Assembly: GCA_017590115.1 (NCBI GenBank)
Contig: JAGGNK010008226.1
Span: 5,717,283 to 5,781,282, forward strand
Direction of reading: 5' to 3'
Length of the DNA: 64,000 nt
DNA from: Montifringilla adamsi
Lineage: Eukaryota > Chordata > Aves > Passeriformes > Passeridae
Of the stretch, positions 39,987-51,510 are shown piece by piece (the first letter of the stretch is position 1; each line of letters begins with the position of its first letter). The notes under the pieces are model-generated. The model made no database searches and had not been told where the DNA came from. It saw nothing but the letters and a program-made list of their open reading frames with translations. A program made the translations under genes and the position numbers.

Positions 39987-41158
39987 TTTTAAAAGTAAGG
40001 CTTTCTTAAACTGAGAATAAGTACATGAAATCATACAAACCCAACAAGAAATACCCAACAGAACACCACTGTGGCCTCAAAACTGTCGCTAACTGTAGTC
40101 TGTGCCTATGCCAACGTGCCCAGTATAAGGCCATGACTCATTGGAGAAGCATTTTTAGTAAGGCAAACGGGTTGTGCTGAATGTAAACTGAATGCTACGG
40201 CTACGTCCAGGACATTTGGGCCATGGCCCTTTGGCCACCAGGTCCAGGACATCTGGGCCCTGGTCTGTTGACCACCTTCCCACTCTGGGGGGTTAGCATG
40301 GCACCAGGAGCAGCCCTTGGAAAGAAAACAGAAGCCCTTAGGAATTCCAGCCCTGGGGATGCCCAGGCCAGAGCCCGCCCGGAGCTCTGCGGCGGCCGGA
40401 CGTGGATTTGGGTGAATTTGCCCTTTGTTGCTCAGCTGAGGAGGTGCCTGTGGCCAGCAGGAGCTGAGTGCCCCGAGACCAGCACGTGTCAGTCAGTGGT
40501 AGGGAGGGATGGATGGAGCATCAGGAAGACTCAAAGCCAAGAACTTTGCCGCGAGGGTGCCACTGCAAGGGCACAGACAGAGGGGCAGCAGCCTGGGAAA
40601 ACATGGGTGGCTGGACCCTCCACAAGAGGAGGCATAAAAATTAACCCAGGGTATATTTTTTTTCTAAGTGATGCATAAAGTGACATTTCAAAAGAGCTGG
40701 AGCGTTCCCCAAAATGAAAAGACATCCCTGTCATCCCCTCCCCGAATGTCTGGGGCTCGTCCTGCTTGCCTGGAGAGAGTGGACATGGCCACAGCTACCA
40801 GCAAAACCTCAGCAGTGCCAGGGTAACAGGGGTAACAACCAATGGGTTCCACTGCGGTGGGAGATGCCACACACATCCCAAACCACTGTGGAAAAAAGTG
40901 CACTAACAAAACCAGAAATGATGAATGAAACCTGTACCAGCAGCTCTCAGCCTTTCTGAGTTATGGACCCTCAAGGCATTGCCAGTGGGGCTGCTGGGCC
41001 CCATTAAAAATGTCCTGTCTTCAGCTGCTCTTGGTATCTAAGGTTTTTTCCTTTCTCATGTTTGCAAAGCTCGGGAAGTGATCCCTGAGCTTGAAGGAAC
41101 CAGCAGAAGGAATCCAGAAGATGCTGGAAGCCATTTGTACAGCTTTCCTAGAGCTTTA

Positions 41159-41210
41159 AACAAACAAACAAATAATAAAAATAAAAAAAAAAAAAAAAGA
41201 GGGAGAAAAA
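41159..41210. repeat. A-rich simple repeat (CAAA)n/(A)n
   Basis: CAAA units pass into AATA units and then 16 consecutive A residues, followed by an AG-rich stretch. On the FAM53B strand it is a U-rich tract within the 3' UTR. Confidence 0.85.
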
Positions 41211-42368
41211 AGAAATATGTGTCCTTCTAAACCTGTTAGCAAGTGGACAGCTTATTTTTAGCAAAGAGAATTCATATTGTACAAACATAATGGTCACCAC
41301 TTTATCTGTGCTTTAAAAAGACACAGGAAGAGGAAAAGCTTTCAGTGCTGCTACCTGGATTTTCAGCCTTTTGCCAGCTGACTTTGTCAAGTAACCCCTC
41401 CACGATGTGCCTCGGGCAGGCAGCCCTTCACAGTAAAGCCAAAATAAAAGGGTGGCAGCCATGCCCTGGGTAGCAAAATGGGCACAGCTGCTGGTAAATG
41501 GGTAAACAGCCCAGCCCTGCTCAAAACAGGGTGTTGAGAACCCAAATGAGGGTGGCACAGAGCCTGAGTAGGGGTTTTTTTCCCAAAAGAGTTGAGAGAG
41601 CAGGGCTGGGAAGGAACAAAAACAGGGAAGGAAGGCATTTGAGCATCCCCATTCAGCGCCCAGCAAGCGCTGCTGCGGATGCTGCCCCACATGGGCCAGG
41701 GATCTGTTTAATTCCTCATCAGGAAAAGGAAAACTAAAAATAAAGGAGTAAAAAATCCAGCTCTTGCCATTATTAAATTTAAGCAAAACACTTCACTTGT
41801 GATTTCCTCCTCACGGCACTGCCAGGGACATGGGGAGAGAGGGGGTGCTGGGACCACACGGGATGTGGCCAGAGCAAAGGAACTGCGGCCACCCCGGTGG
41901 CCACCAGCCAGTGCTCGGTTTGCAAATCTCAATATTCTGCTTTCCACCCCCCTTTCCCAGTCCCAGGCGTGGTGGTTTCTCCTTGTGCACCCCTTTCTGA
42001 ACTAGCACAGGTGGGACCTGTGGGAGCACGGCCAGCTCCATCAGCTCCACCCCTATCCTGGCAAAAGCCATTTACTCTTGGATTCTGAGTTTTTGGCGAT
42101 CCCCGCGCCTGGTTTCCCTGTGGGACAGGCACTTTCCTCGGCCTGGCTGATCTCTGGCTACAGTAGTTACAAAGAATTTCAAGATTTACACACGCATGCA
42201 CACGAATTCCTCTAAATACCTGATGAAATTTTGGCAAAGCTGCTTCATCCCCTCCAGCTGGCAGGAGGGGAGCAGTGACAGGATCCCACAAACTCGCCGG
42301 CAACCAGGAGCCCTGCACGGCTCTGCTGGCAGCCCCCAGAGCCCAGGGCGAGAAGAGCTGCTCCCTCC

Positions 42369-42689
42369 TCAGTTGTTTTCTATCTGCTCGATGTCTATCT
42401 CGCCATCCAGCTGGAAGAGGCTCTCGCTGCCCGGCCCGCCGCTCCGCCAGGCCGCCCTGTCCTCCTCCTTCCCGGCGCTCTCCTCCTCTTCCTCACAGGA
42501 CAGGTCATCCCTGCTGGCCCGGCGCTCCTCGGGCCTGGCCCGCGGCGGCTCCGGGACCGGGGTGCAGGCGGGGGTCCTGCCCGGCATCACCTCCGGGGCC
42601 GCCGTCCATGCCTGGGGGCCTGTGGGCCGCTGGGAGCCATCCTCGGCCGTGGTGCTAAGGCAGCTGAGGCTGTTGAAAGTCTGGCGGTT
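42369..42689 (-). CDS. FAM53B: FAM53B terminal coding exon
   Basis: The acceptor reads TTGCCTCTGCAG on the - strand, and the exon opens with NRQTFNSLSCLS. It codes 106 residues and ends at a TGA (42371-42369). The conserved end is DGEIDIEQIENN, matching the FAM53B C-terminus I recall from mammals. The middle carries a proline/arginine stretch with TPVPEP and an acidic run (CEEEEES). It joins in phase 0 to the exon at 56147. The long + strand frame that overlaps it at 42196-43062 is an antisense shadow of GC-rich codons. Confidence 0.93.
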   Translation of the reverse strand, partial: NRQTFNSLSCLSTTAEDGSQRPTGPQAWTAAPEVMPGRTPACTPVPEPPRARPEERRASRDDLSCEEEEESAGKEEDRAAWRSGGPGSESLFQLDGEIDIEQIENN

Positions 42690-43689
42690 CTGCAGAGGCA
42701 AGGGGAGAGAGGCAGCTGAGGTAGAGACCGGGAATCCTGAAGCTGGGGTGGAAGTTACACCAGATGAGCTAGGAGTGTTCCCGACCTCAAACCCGAGCTT
42801 CCTCAGCACAACAGAAAACAAGCAGAGCAGCAGGAACACTCAGCAGGTCCCCAGGAGATGGAGAGATGCTGCATCTCCCCATCCATGGCAGGTCCTGTGG
42901 CCCCTGTGTCCCTGCAAAAGGCAACGGCATCAAAACCGCCCCCAGCCTGCTCTGCATCGGTCCCATCACCATCTCCACCCCATGCATTGCCCAGTTCCAC
43001 ATGTAAGGCAGAACAGAGCTCACCAAAAACAAATGAACATTTCCAACAACTCCCCTTATTAGCCAAGAGAAACTTCAGCACTTTCTTTCAGTAGCTGGAG
43101 CTTGTGTCCTGCTAAACCCTCCTCTGTGATGGCTCATGGCTCTTCCCCTCACTAAAAACCAGGCGAGCACAGTTGTCTGTTCCCCGAGTCTCCACGCCTG
43201 GTTACCTTGGCTAGAAACTTGATTCAGTTTATGTACTGTCACGCCTTCTAAACAGTTTCAAACTCTGACAATGACAAGGAGCATGCAGGCATTCCAAACC
43301 CTCTGGAGCAGAGCACGCAGAACCTCCCAGGGATGCAGCCTGGCCACGAGTGTGCTCACCTGCCAGGGAATGCCTTTAGCCCGGGTTGGTTTTTAAAAGA
43401 ACAAACTAAACCCTCATTACTGAGTGCCAATGGAAATAATGAGGCCATGCCAGTGGCAGAGTGTGTGCTCTGAGCAGGAGGAGACTGAGGAGGATCTCAG
43501 CAGCTTGTGGAGCCTCTCATCAAGCCAGCATTCACTTCTCAGACATTTGGCCTGGAGATAACCCATGGAATAGCCCTGAATGGGAATTCCATAAATCCCT
43601 GGGAGGAAGGCAGCCCCCTCACTAGCTAGAGATGTTCACCTGTTACTGCATGACAAGAAAGAGGGGCTAGAGAGTGTTCACAGGAAGGA

Positions 43690-43750
43690 ATGGAGCCAGG
43701 GAAGGGTCTGGAGCACCAGGAAAGGCTGAGGGAGCCAGGAGAACTTCAGG
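43690..43750 (+). mobile_element. CR1 fragment (short, decayed)
   Basis: GAAGGGTCTGGAGCACCAGG and AAAGGCTGAGGGAGC match the CR1 region just upstream of its 3' end. Confidence 0.65.
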
Positions 43751-46700
43751 TCCCAACAGAGCATTGGTGACACAGAGTGACAGGGCTGCTGCCTCTATCT
43801 GCTCTGGCCGGCCCAATTCAGGACCAAACACACAGCCTGAGATACAACCTTGCTCCAAAACATCCCCACTGGCATTCCCAGGGAATTAGGTACGTTTGCT
43901 TGAGGGTTTTTTCATTCAAATCCAGGTGAGCTGGGAGAAACTCCACTACAATAACTTACCCCAGGCTGTAAACAAAGGAAGATCACCCATGGACCAGAGG
44001 CTTTGTGTGCTGCTCTACCCCATGCACATGGTAAAAAGAGTAATTGCAGAGGCTGCTCTATCTAAACAGAGGAGTTCCTGCTACCCCAGGAGGAGCTGGC
44101 CACTGCCCAAGCTGGGGGAAGTTACATTTTGCATGGCCTTCAGTCTCTGAAACCTTCAAAAACCCACAAACCCCAAGCCTGTGTGAAAAAAAGGACATTT
44201 GTTCTCTCAGTATGCAATTGCACCCAGCCCTCACGTCATCCTGGTCATATTTTTTTTTTTTTTATCCCAGCCGTGCCTCTGTCTTCTGGGTGCTGAGCAT
44301 GCAACAGCTTCAAGCAGAGAGCTGCACACTGTGGTTAATGGACAACTCATAATTACCACTGGAGAAGGCCTGAGGACATAGTAGAAATATTTTCTAAGCA
44401 CTTCACAAAATTTGCAAGCATATTTCCAACAGCGATTTAGGCACTTGAACAGCCTAGGTCTCCTGAAAGTCAACAGCCCTCTCAGAAGTGCAAATCCCTT
44501 CTACAAACAAAACTCTGGCACTTTTGGGAATGTTAATTTTTTTCCTTCTTAATCGAGCTCATCTCCTGGATCAGGTACTTCCCAGGGTTTGGTACCCAGG
44601 TGTGGACATGCTGGGCTGCTACAGGTGGGATAGAGCATCCTCAGAGGATGGGAGATGCTCTCCAGTGCTCCAGAGGAGATGACTGATTCCTGTGGTGGTG
44701 AATGAAGGAGGATGCAGACTGAAGAGTAACTCAACAGGTCCACAGCACATTCTTCCCATCCAAAAGAAAAATGTTTCCAAGCTTGGACACGTCTCAGGGA
44801 ACAGCCATGATGTTACTTGACTTTCAGGGAAATTTTACATCTTATGGGGCTTGGGCAACCAAGCCAATGGGCTCATTTTCCATGCTCAAATCCACAGAGG
44901 CTGCAACCCTTGAGTCATTCCAGGGAATGCAAGAGGATGGAAAACCCCTTCTGATGCTCCTGGTGCTGCAGCAGCTGCTGGTGGCAGAATGCCACGTGCA
45001 GAGGGTGCTCCCTCTGAGGCAGGTTTGACAGCTCAGAAAGCAAGTTTTCACAGGCACTGCCTGCCAGAAAATGCCACAGCTCACCTTGCCAGCGGCTGGG
45101 GTCAGGAGGGTCCCCCCAGGACGGTGATCACCAAGCCAGCATTCCATGGGCTGGCTGTGGAGCAGCAGCGGATCAGCCACCACCATCAATGCAGAGTCTG
45201 TATGCAGCCCTTCCAGAGTTCTTTGCTCATTTTTTATTTATGGGGTGAATTTAGCACGTGCTGAGCTGGAGAAACCGGGCCGTCAAGTCCTCTATTGATG
45301 TCAGAAAAGAGCAGGTTTGGTGGCACAATGTGGCGCTTTTGTTCTCTGTGGCCAGGCAGCCTGGTCCCCTCTGAGCCTCTCCACAACCTTGGCCTCCAGT
45401 GCCAGAGAAAAAGGGGTGTCAGGCACCTCAAATCCTGTTGGTCTCAGGGAAACTGTGGGAATCCAGCACAGATGGCATTTGGGAGATGTTTCTGGCTGTT
45501 CTGCCTTCACCCAGCGAGCACCTGTAACGCACCTTACACCCAAACCACCTTTATCAACCACAAGGACCCGTTTTGGACCATTTGAGGTGCTGACTTTTCT
45601 TCCCCCAACCCTTCCCAAAGCTGCACACTGAGAGAAAATGAGGCGTTGCTAATGGAAGTACTTAAAAATCATCTAAAAATACATTATTAAGAATTTCTTG
45701 GTCACTTAGAACAAGCTGCAGGGTTGCTCCAGATCAAAGCCCTTCTCGCAGGCTGGTAACCAAAGTCAGGATACTTCTCCTTCCCACAGGGTCTCGTGAT
45801 GCTCCACACTGTGCAGGCACCAAGGCTACAATCAGAGAAGGCTGCAGGAAGCGACGCACCCCTCACATCCATCCTGTTCCTCAGGTTTTCCCTCCCCATC
45901 AGGGATGGGGCTGGTGGCTGCAGAGCTCCAGCAAACAGGAGAAACCCCCCAGCAACACTCCCCTGCCTGACTCTTCCCGTGGTGAAACACCCAGCTGTGA
46001 GCTCTTCCCCAAAACACATCCCTGCAAACGTGGTGGCTCTACCAGAACAAACATCAGCAGGACAGTGATCCTGCGGGGATCACAGCTTTTGCTCAAACAC
46101 CTTTATTTTATTTTTTTCCCTCACCCTGCCAGGTGATTACCGCAATTTTCCCGGGAAAGGTGCAACGCTACAAGCTGTCAGCAGCACCGGCCCTACCTCC
46201 CAAGCTGTCATCACCTCCTGTTAGCACACTGGGCTACAGTTGCTTCAGAAAGCTGAAAATAACCCTGTGCCAGAAGGGAAGGGGGAAGCGGGCAGCGAGC
46301 TCCATGCGGGAATGATGATGAGCCTCTGCCAGCCCTCCCGAGCCAGCAAAGTCACCTCCACTGGGGGATTCTCTGCCTGGCTCGAGTTTAAATCACTCTC
46401 CAAGGCAAACATCTCCTGTAAAACACCTCCAGCCTGAGTTGTTATCTTTATATCGTTATATATAAATGCTTTCGTTGTTTCATCACGGTAAATCCTGCCT
46501 GGCATCTGCGCCAGGGAAAGCGCTCATCCGTGCTGCTGAGGAGGAGGGAGAGGTGCTTTGAGACTGGAAAATGAGACTGGGAAATGGGTTTGAGTTGGTT
46601 TTTAAGCTCTGCAGAACTCCATGATGGCAGCTGCTGTGATTTGGGCTGTGCACACACACACACAGACACGTCACTGGGGTTCAAAGCTCTGCGCTGCCTT

Positions 46701-47230
46701 TGAGGCACCCACAATCTTCTCCATGGAAAACCATCCCCAGGCTGGTTTCCTGGTGAGTGGAGGTGGAAGGGACATGGGGAAGGAGCTGCAGCAAGCATGG
46801 CTTGATCCTGAGGCCCCAATAACCAATTCTCTTTATAACACAGGAGCATCTCAGCATCTTTGCCAGCTCAGAAATGTCTGTTACCTTCCCAAGTCACTTC
46901 TGACCACAGTATTAAACAAACAAAACCAAAAAAAAAGCAAGAAGGAGGCTTTAAGTCATTAGTTCTGATGCTGCCTTTGGAGCCGGTGGAGATCATTTGG
47001 ATTTACTCACAGTTCTGCTCTGTCTCTGGAGTATGCAGCTGCCTCAGTGACAGCTAGGATGTTCAGGGAGATTCCATAAGTGCAAAAGAAAAAGCTGATA
47101 TGTGACCCACCAGTGGGAATCCCTCTGGTGCTACAGAACCCCAGGGAGAGACAAATCCCAGAGAAATACAGCAATGCAGGGAATCAGAGAGCAGTGAACA
47201 CCCCTCTGGGGCTGCACTGTCCCACCTGAG

Positions 47231-47350
47231 CACAGCATCCCACAACATCCCACAGCATCCCACAGCATCCCACAGCATCCCACAACATCCCACAGCATCC
47301 CACAGCATCCCACAGCATCCCACAACATCCCACAGTATCCCACAGGATCC
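47231..47350. repeat. 10-bp minisatellite (CACAGCATCC)n, 12 copies
   Basis: Twelve contiguous 10-mers. Most are CACAGCATCC. Copies 2, 6 and 10 are CACAACATCC, giving a 40-bp higher-order period, and the last two are CACAGTATCC and CACAGGATCC. Because 10 is not a multiple of 3, every frame runs through all three phases, which explains the long Trp/Cys/Gly-rich open frames on the - strand. Confidence 0.95.
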
Positions 47351-47601
47351 CACACATGGGGACCCAGCACAGCCTCCCAGTCCATTCCTATTCATAATAA
47401 TAATTGGAGGAAACCCTCATTTCCTGCCAAGAACAAATATTTTCCCTAACAGACACCGAACCCTTTGCTGTAAGCTGGAAAAATCCATTTGCTCAGACAG
47501 TGATCACTGTGTATTTATTTATTCACAGGTTGCCCTTCCCAGCCTTTCACCTCTGCCTCCTCCTCTGCATCCTCTCAGGATCCAGATCCCTGGAGCACTG
47601 C

Positions 47602-47607
47602 AGGTCC
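47602..47607. repeat. Target-site duplication, left copy (AGGTCC)
   Basis: Directly abuts the TG terminus of the LTR and is identical to 48188-48193. Confidence 0.75.
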
Positions 47608-48187
47608 TGTTAGAGCCCGAGATACTGAGAATTTGAAACTTTCTGTACTAACAGACTCTAACCCCCAAGAAAACACTACATTTGACCTAAAGGCATAGAG
47701 AAAACTTCCAAAATTAATTCATAACACAAAGATTACAAGTGTATAGTTTAATTAGAAGTATATAATATTGCTAAATAGAAAACTTAACGTTTTAAAATAT
47801 AGTAATATATAAAAAACTAAAATAAAGATTTTAAAACAAAAACTAATCCTTCTTCTTTACCTTCTTCTTCATATGGTTAAATAATATTTTAATTAATTAA
47901 TTTAATTTAATTTAATTAATTTAATTAAACAAAAGATCCACATTACAAACTTCAAATAATTAAATTATTAAATTTAAAATAAAAAAAATTTACGTGCAAT
48001 TTCTTAATTAATAATTTAACCTTTTAAAACCTTATATAAAAATAGCTACCCATTTTATAACTTATTAATAAAATACTATAAAACTCATAACTTATAATAT
48101 AAATAAAAAATAATAAACACAAAATACCATCTCTAACACTTCAATCCCAACCTTAATAAAAAATCTTAAAAAACCCAAAAACCAACA
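47608..48187 (+). mobile_element. Solo LTR of an ERVK-type endogenous retrovirus, G-depleted
   Basis: The 580-bp element begins TGTTAGAGCCCGAG and ends in CCAACA, so it has TG...CA termini. It is flanked by an identical 6-bp target duplication, AGGTCC, at 47602-47607 and 48188-48193. Six bases is the usual duplication for class II (ERVK) integrations. No internal retroviral region is present, so this is a solo LTR left by recombination. From 47701 to 48180 my hand count is about 17 G against 63 C in 480 bases, with AT near 83%. The first 100 bases keep an ordinary G content. AATAAA motifs lie near the 3' end in + orientation. The low G is what G-to-A editing of the retroviral plus strand would leave. 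The family name is not determined. Confidence 0.75.
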
Positions 48188-48193
48188 AGGTCC
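48188..48193. repeat. Target-site duplication, right copy (AGGTCC)
   Basis: Directly abuts the CA terminus of the LTR. A 6-bp match is expected by chance about once in 4096 tries, but its exact placement next to TG...CA ends makes it convincing. Confidence 0.75.
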
Positions 48194-48791
48194 CTCATGC
48201 CAACACACTCAGCACTGCCAGGAGCCCAGTGGGGACAGTGGCAGGGCTGCTCTCCCAGTAATGGCTTTGCAGGGCCATGGATTTCAGTGGAAAAGGGGGA
48301 ACCTGAGCCTGACTTGTCCCCAGAGCTGCCAAAAGTCCAGGATTTGGAGTGGCTCATCTTTGGGGAAATTCAGTGATTTGACTTGTTCCAGGGTAGGATG
48401 AAACATCACTAACATGGAATTATTCTCTTTTTGCAGCCCTATTCCATTTCCATACTTCATCATTTTCAGCACAGAAGTAACATTTCTGTTATGCCACTGT
48501 GGTTCTCACTTCAGGACCTAAATGTTAAGGCAGGACCTTATAAAAATTAAAACCAAACTTCACGTCACAGTTTCAGCAGCAGTGAAAAGAGAATACCAGC
48601 AAGTAAAGGGATAAAATCACACTGTGGATGACCAAAAATCCAGATTGTGTGGCACCTGCAGCCACATCCCCCACCTTGCCAAGACCTCCTGCAAATCCAA
48701 TGCAGACTTGCAATACACCTCACTTCTCTGTCACAGCCTCGACCTCGGGCTAGCCCTGAGCATCTCTCTCTGGAAAGGAAAAATGAAGGGC

Positions 48792-48848
48792 CTTTATTTA
48801 TTTATTTATTTACTTACTTACTTACTTATTTACATATTTATTTATTTA
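48792..48848. repeat. (TTTA)n/(CTTA)n microsatellite
   Basis: TTTA units convert to ACTT units in the middle and return to TTTA. Confidence 0.9.
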
Positions 48849-49394
48849 GCACCATTTCCTGAAATGCTTTGCCTTCCTGAAATGCTTTGGGAGATTTTTG
48901 CATGGTGAGTGGTTCCAAGTAACTCCCAGTAGCTCCTATCTAAGCCAGTAGTTCCTAGAGTGCTGGGGTTCTTTTGTAAACCATAATCAAAAATCCCTTT
49001 GGGCTTTTTTGAGCCAAAATGCCCTGTTTGTGCATGCTGACTCCTTCAAGGGTGAATCCCTGTGCTTTCTAAAAGCTGTTTTTTGGAGTCACACAGCATA
49101 CAGGGATGGGAGGGTTAATGAGCACGTGGTGAATCAGATGTGCATCCTCGGGATACAATTGGATTTTGTCCATCTTTGGGACAGACACTGCCAAGCCTTG
49201 TTTGTGTTCCCAGCCCTGTCCTCCCATGTGAGTGCAACACTCAACCCTGCATCCCTGAGCTCGTGGTGGGATGGAGCAGGGAGCAGGGGATGGAGGATGG
49301 AGGCAAGGGCAGGAGATGCAGCCAGGAGCAGGGGATGGAATGGGATGGAACTGGGAGAGACCTCAGAGCCCCTTCCTGTGCCTGAGGGTGCTGA

Positions 49395-49634
49395 ACTAGA
49401 GCTGGAGAGGGACTCTAGACAAGGGAGTGACAGGATAAGGGGGAATGCCTTCATGCTGCCATAGGGCAGGGAGAGATGGGATTTTGGGAAGGAATTCTTC
49501 CCTGTGAGAGTTGTTGAGACCTGGCATAGGGTGCCCAGAGAAGCTGTGGCTGCTCCTGGATCCCTGCAAGTGTCCAAGGCCAGGCTGGATGGGGCTTGGA
49601 ACACCCTGGGACAGTGGAAGGTGTCCCTCCCACC
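49395..49634 (+). mobile_element. CR1 fragment
   Basis: Contains GGGGGAATGCCTTCATGCTG, GGTGCCCAGAGAAGCTGTGG and GGGACAGTGGAAGGTGTCCC. It is preceded by an imperfect GGAGCAGGGGATGGA repeat at about 49271-49352. Confidence 0.88.
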
Positions 49635-51224
49635 TTCAAAGCAGTTTCTTTTGATCCTCACCCAAAGGCTTTTTCCCACCAAGCCACAAACTGACCTTTG
49701 CAGACTCTCATTCCTGTTTATTTAAAAAACACTGGGGCTTGGAAGCTGGAATCCCTCTCAGAAGTTACATCAATAGCAAACTATTTCCTGGGATACGTAT
49801 GGAATTTGAAACCTCCAGTTTTTTGCCTATCAGTACATTTGGAAATATTTGTCACCGGCTCAAGTGGGTGCTGACTCCAACCAAGATCACTGCCACCTCT
49901 CCTGCCCTCTCCAGCAAGCCTGAAAGGTGCCAAAATTTAAACAGAAAATCTTCTTATGTGAAAATTAGGGATTTTTATTCCTCAAGGAAAAACTTGGGTG
50001 CTCAGAGAGGAGAGGTCCCTTCTCCCACCCTGCAGTTTGAAACATCTTCCCACTCAGTGCCAAGACCAGCCTGAAACATTTCAAACTGGTGGGCTGCTTG
50101 CTTCAGCTCTGGGAGTGTACAAACTCCTTTGTGCCTGGATCCTCACGGAAACTGCCAGCATTCCTAAGTTTGGAAGGGAAAACAAGGCAGAGGGGCCAGC
50201 CAGGCTCCCAACCATCATAAGCATGACACTCTGCACTGTGTCTGGAGACCCTCTGGATCTGCAGCCCAGGCTGGAGCCGATTTTAACCCTGAAAACCACA
50301 AGAACCACACATCCTCATTTCGGGGGATGCTCCTGTGATTCCTGGTGCAGATGACTCCATCCTCTGAAGGCACGTGCTCCTCGCAGGGCAGTGAAGTCAC
50401 CCCGTGAAAGGCTCTGTCTGTCCAGGCAGCCAGGGAACAACGTCAATGGTCCCCTTGTGCCCAGACCCTTCCCACAACAGGCACAAAGTCCTCTCTGTAA
50501 CTCACCCTCACCAGGCACACCCAGGGCTTCACCCTCACCACCTCCTCAGCTGTGCCCACTGCTGCCAGCACCCTCTCACCCACCCACCCCTCACAGGGAA
50601 GAAGTTATGAACTCACAACCACGGGATGCTCTCCATAAGCCATGGAGATGCAGAGCAATATTGTATTTTAATTGCTTTATTTATTCTAGAGTGGCTGCTC
50701 TCTGTCTCATATACTGCAAGACATTACATAAATCAGAGCTTCACAGAGGAGAAATACTTTGACAGCTGCCTGGGAATCCTCAGTATTCATGGGTACAACC
50801 TTTGTAGAAAATTAAATGGATTTTAGGGAAAACTCAGGAGTTAAAGAACAGGAGTACAGCATTTGTTAGGAGAGATGTAGCTCTTCAAACTGCAACTTCT
50901 CTGGAGGCTCACAAAGGGACTAAAGCCTTGAAGAGCCATCAGAAATGGGGCACAAGAGCCGCATCCAAGCCTTGATTTGCTACCAACACACAGATCCTAC
51001 AACGGGGAGGAACCAGGATCTCAGCACATCTGACAATTCCTGTCAGCAGTGCAAAGCCTCACATGCCGCTGAGATATTTGTGCCTTTCTTTTCATGGAAA
51101 GTTGTATTTTCAAACTCTACAGCACCACCCTCCATTTCCAGCCAGGGCTACTCCTGTCTGGGGTTTGTGCTGCAGGGAACATGGCTGGGTTGAACAAATA
51201 CATATATACATTAAAAATTAGAAA

Positions 51225-51347
51225 AATAGAATGGTTTGAGTTGGAAGGAACTTCAAAGACCATCATGTTCCAACCTCTGACTTGGGCAGGGACACTTTCC
51301 CCTAGACCAGGCTGCTCCAAGCTGTATCTAACCTGCCCTTAAACATT
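51225..51347 (-). mobile_element. CR1 fragment abutting a microsatellite
   Basis: AATAGAATGGTTTGAGTTGGAAGGAAC opens the reverse CR1 end, and GACCAGGCTGCTCCAAGC follows. Its truncated 5' edge passes straight into an AT/AC tract. Confidence 0.88.
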
Positions 51348-51510
51348 TACATATATATATATATATATATATTTTAATATATATATATACACACATATAT
51401 ATTTATATATATACATATGCACACACATATATATTTTTTAATATATATACACACACATATATATATTATATATATATATATATACACATACGTATAAACG
51501 CATATATAAA
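51348..51510. repeat. Compound AT/AC microsatellite
   Basis: About 160 bases of alternating AT runs and short CACACA runs with TTTTTAAT interruptions. It directly continues from the truncated edge of a CR1 fragment. Confidence 0.9.

Larger units (their letters stand above)
38885..42368 (-). other. FAM53B: FAM53B 3' untranslated region
   Basis: About 3.5 kb between the FAM53B stop codon and the most distal good AATAAA on the - strand. It is free of CR1, which is unlike the flanking DNA and fits a constrained UTR. It holds an A-rich tract near 41159-41210, an AT tract near 39870-39936 and a GA tract near 39959-39986. Other TTTATT motifs on the + strand (near 39115, 39505 and 39902) are possible proximal poly(A) signals. 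A long 3' UTR is also what I recall for human FAM53B. The extent is inferred without transcript data. Confidence 0.65.

Noticed and set aside
42196..43062. 288-codon open frame on the + strand
   Set aside because: It lies antisense to the FAM53B terminal exon, which has clear family residues and splice sites on the other strand.
47063..47395. Trp/Cys/Gly-rich repetitive protein on the - strand
   Set aside because: It is a translation of the 10-bp minisatellite. All frames are open because the unit length is not a multiple of three.
47701..48180. Nuclear mitochondrial insertion, considered because of high AT and strand skew
   Set aside because: TG...CA ends with a 6-bp target duplication fit an LTR, and no mitochondrial gene or tRNA is recognisable.
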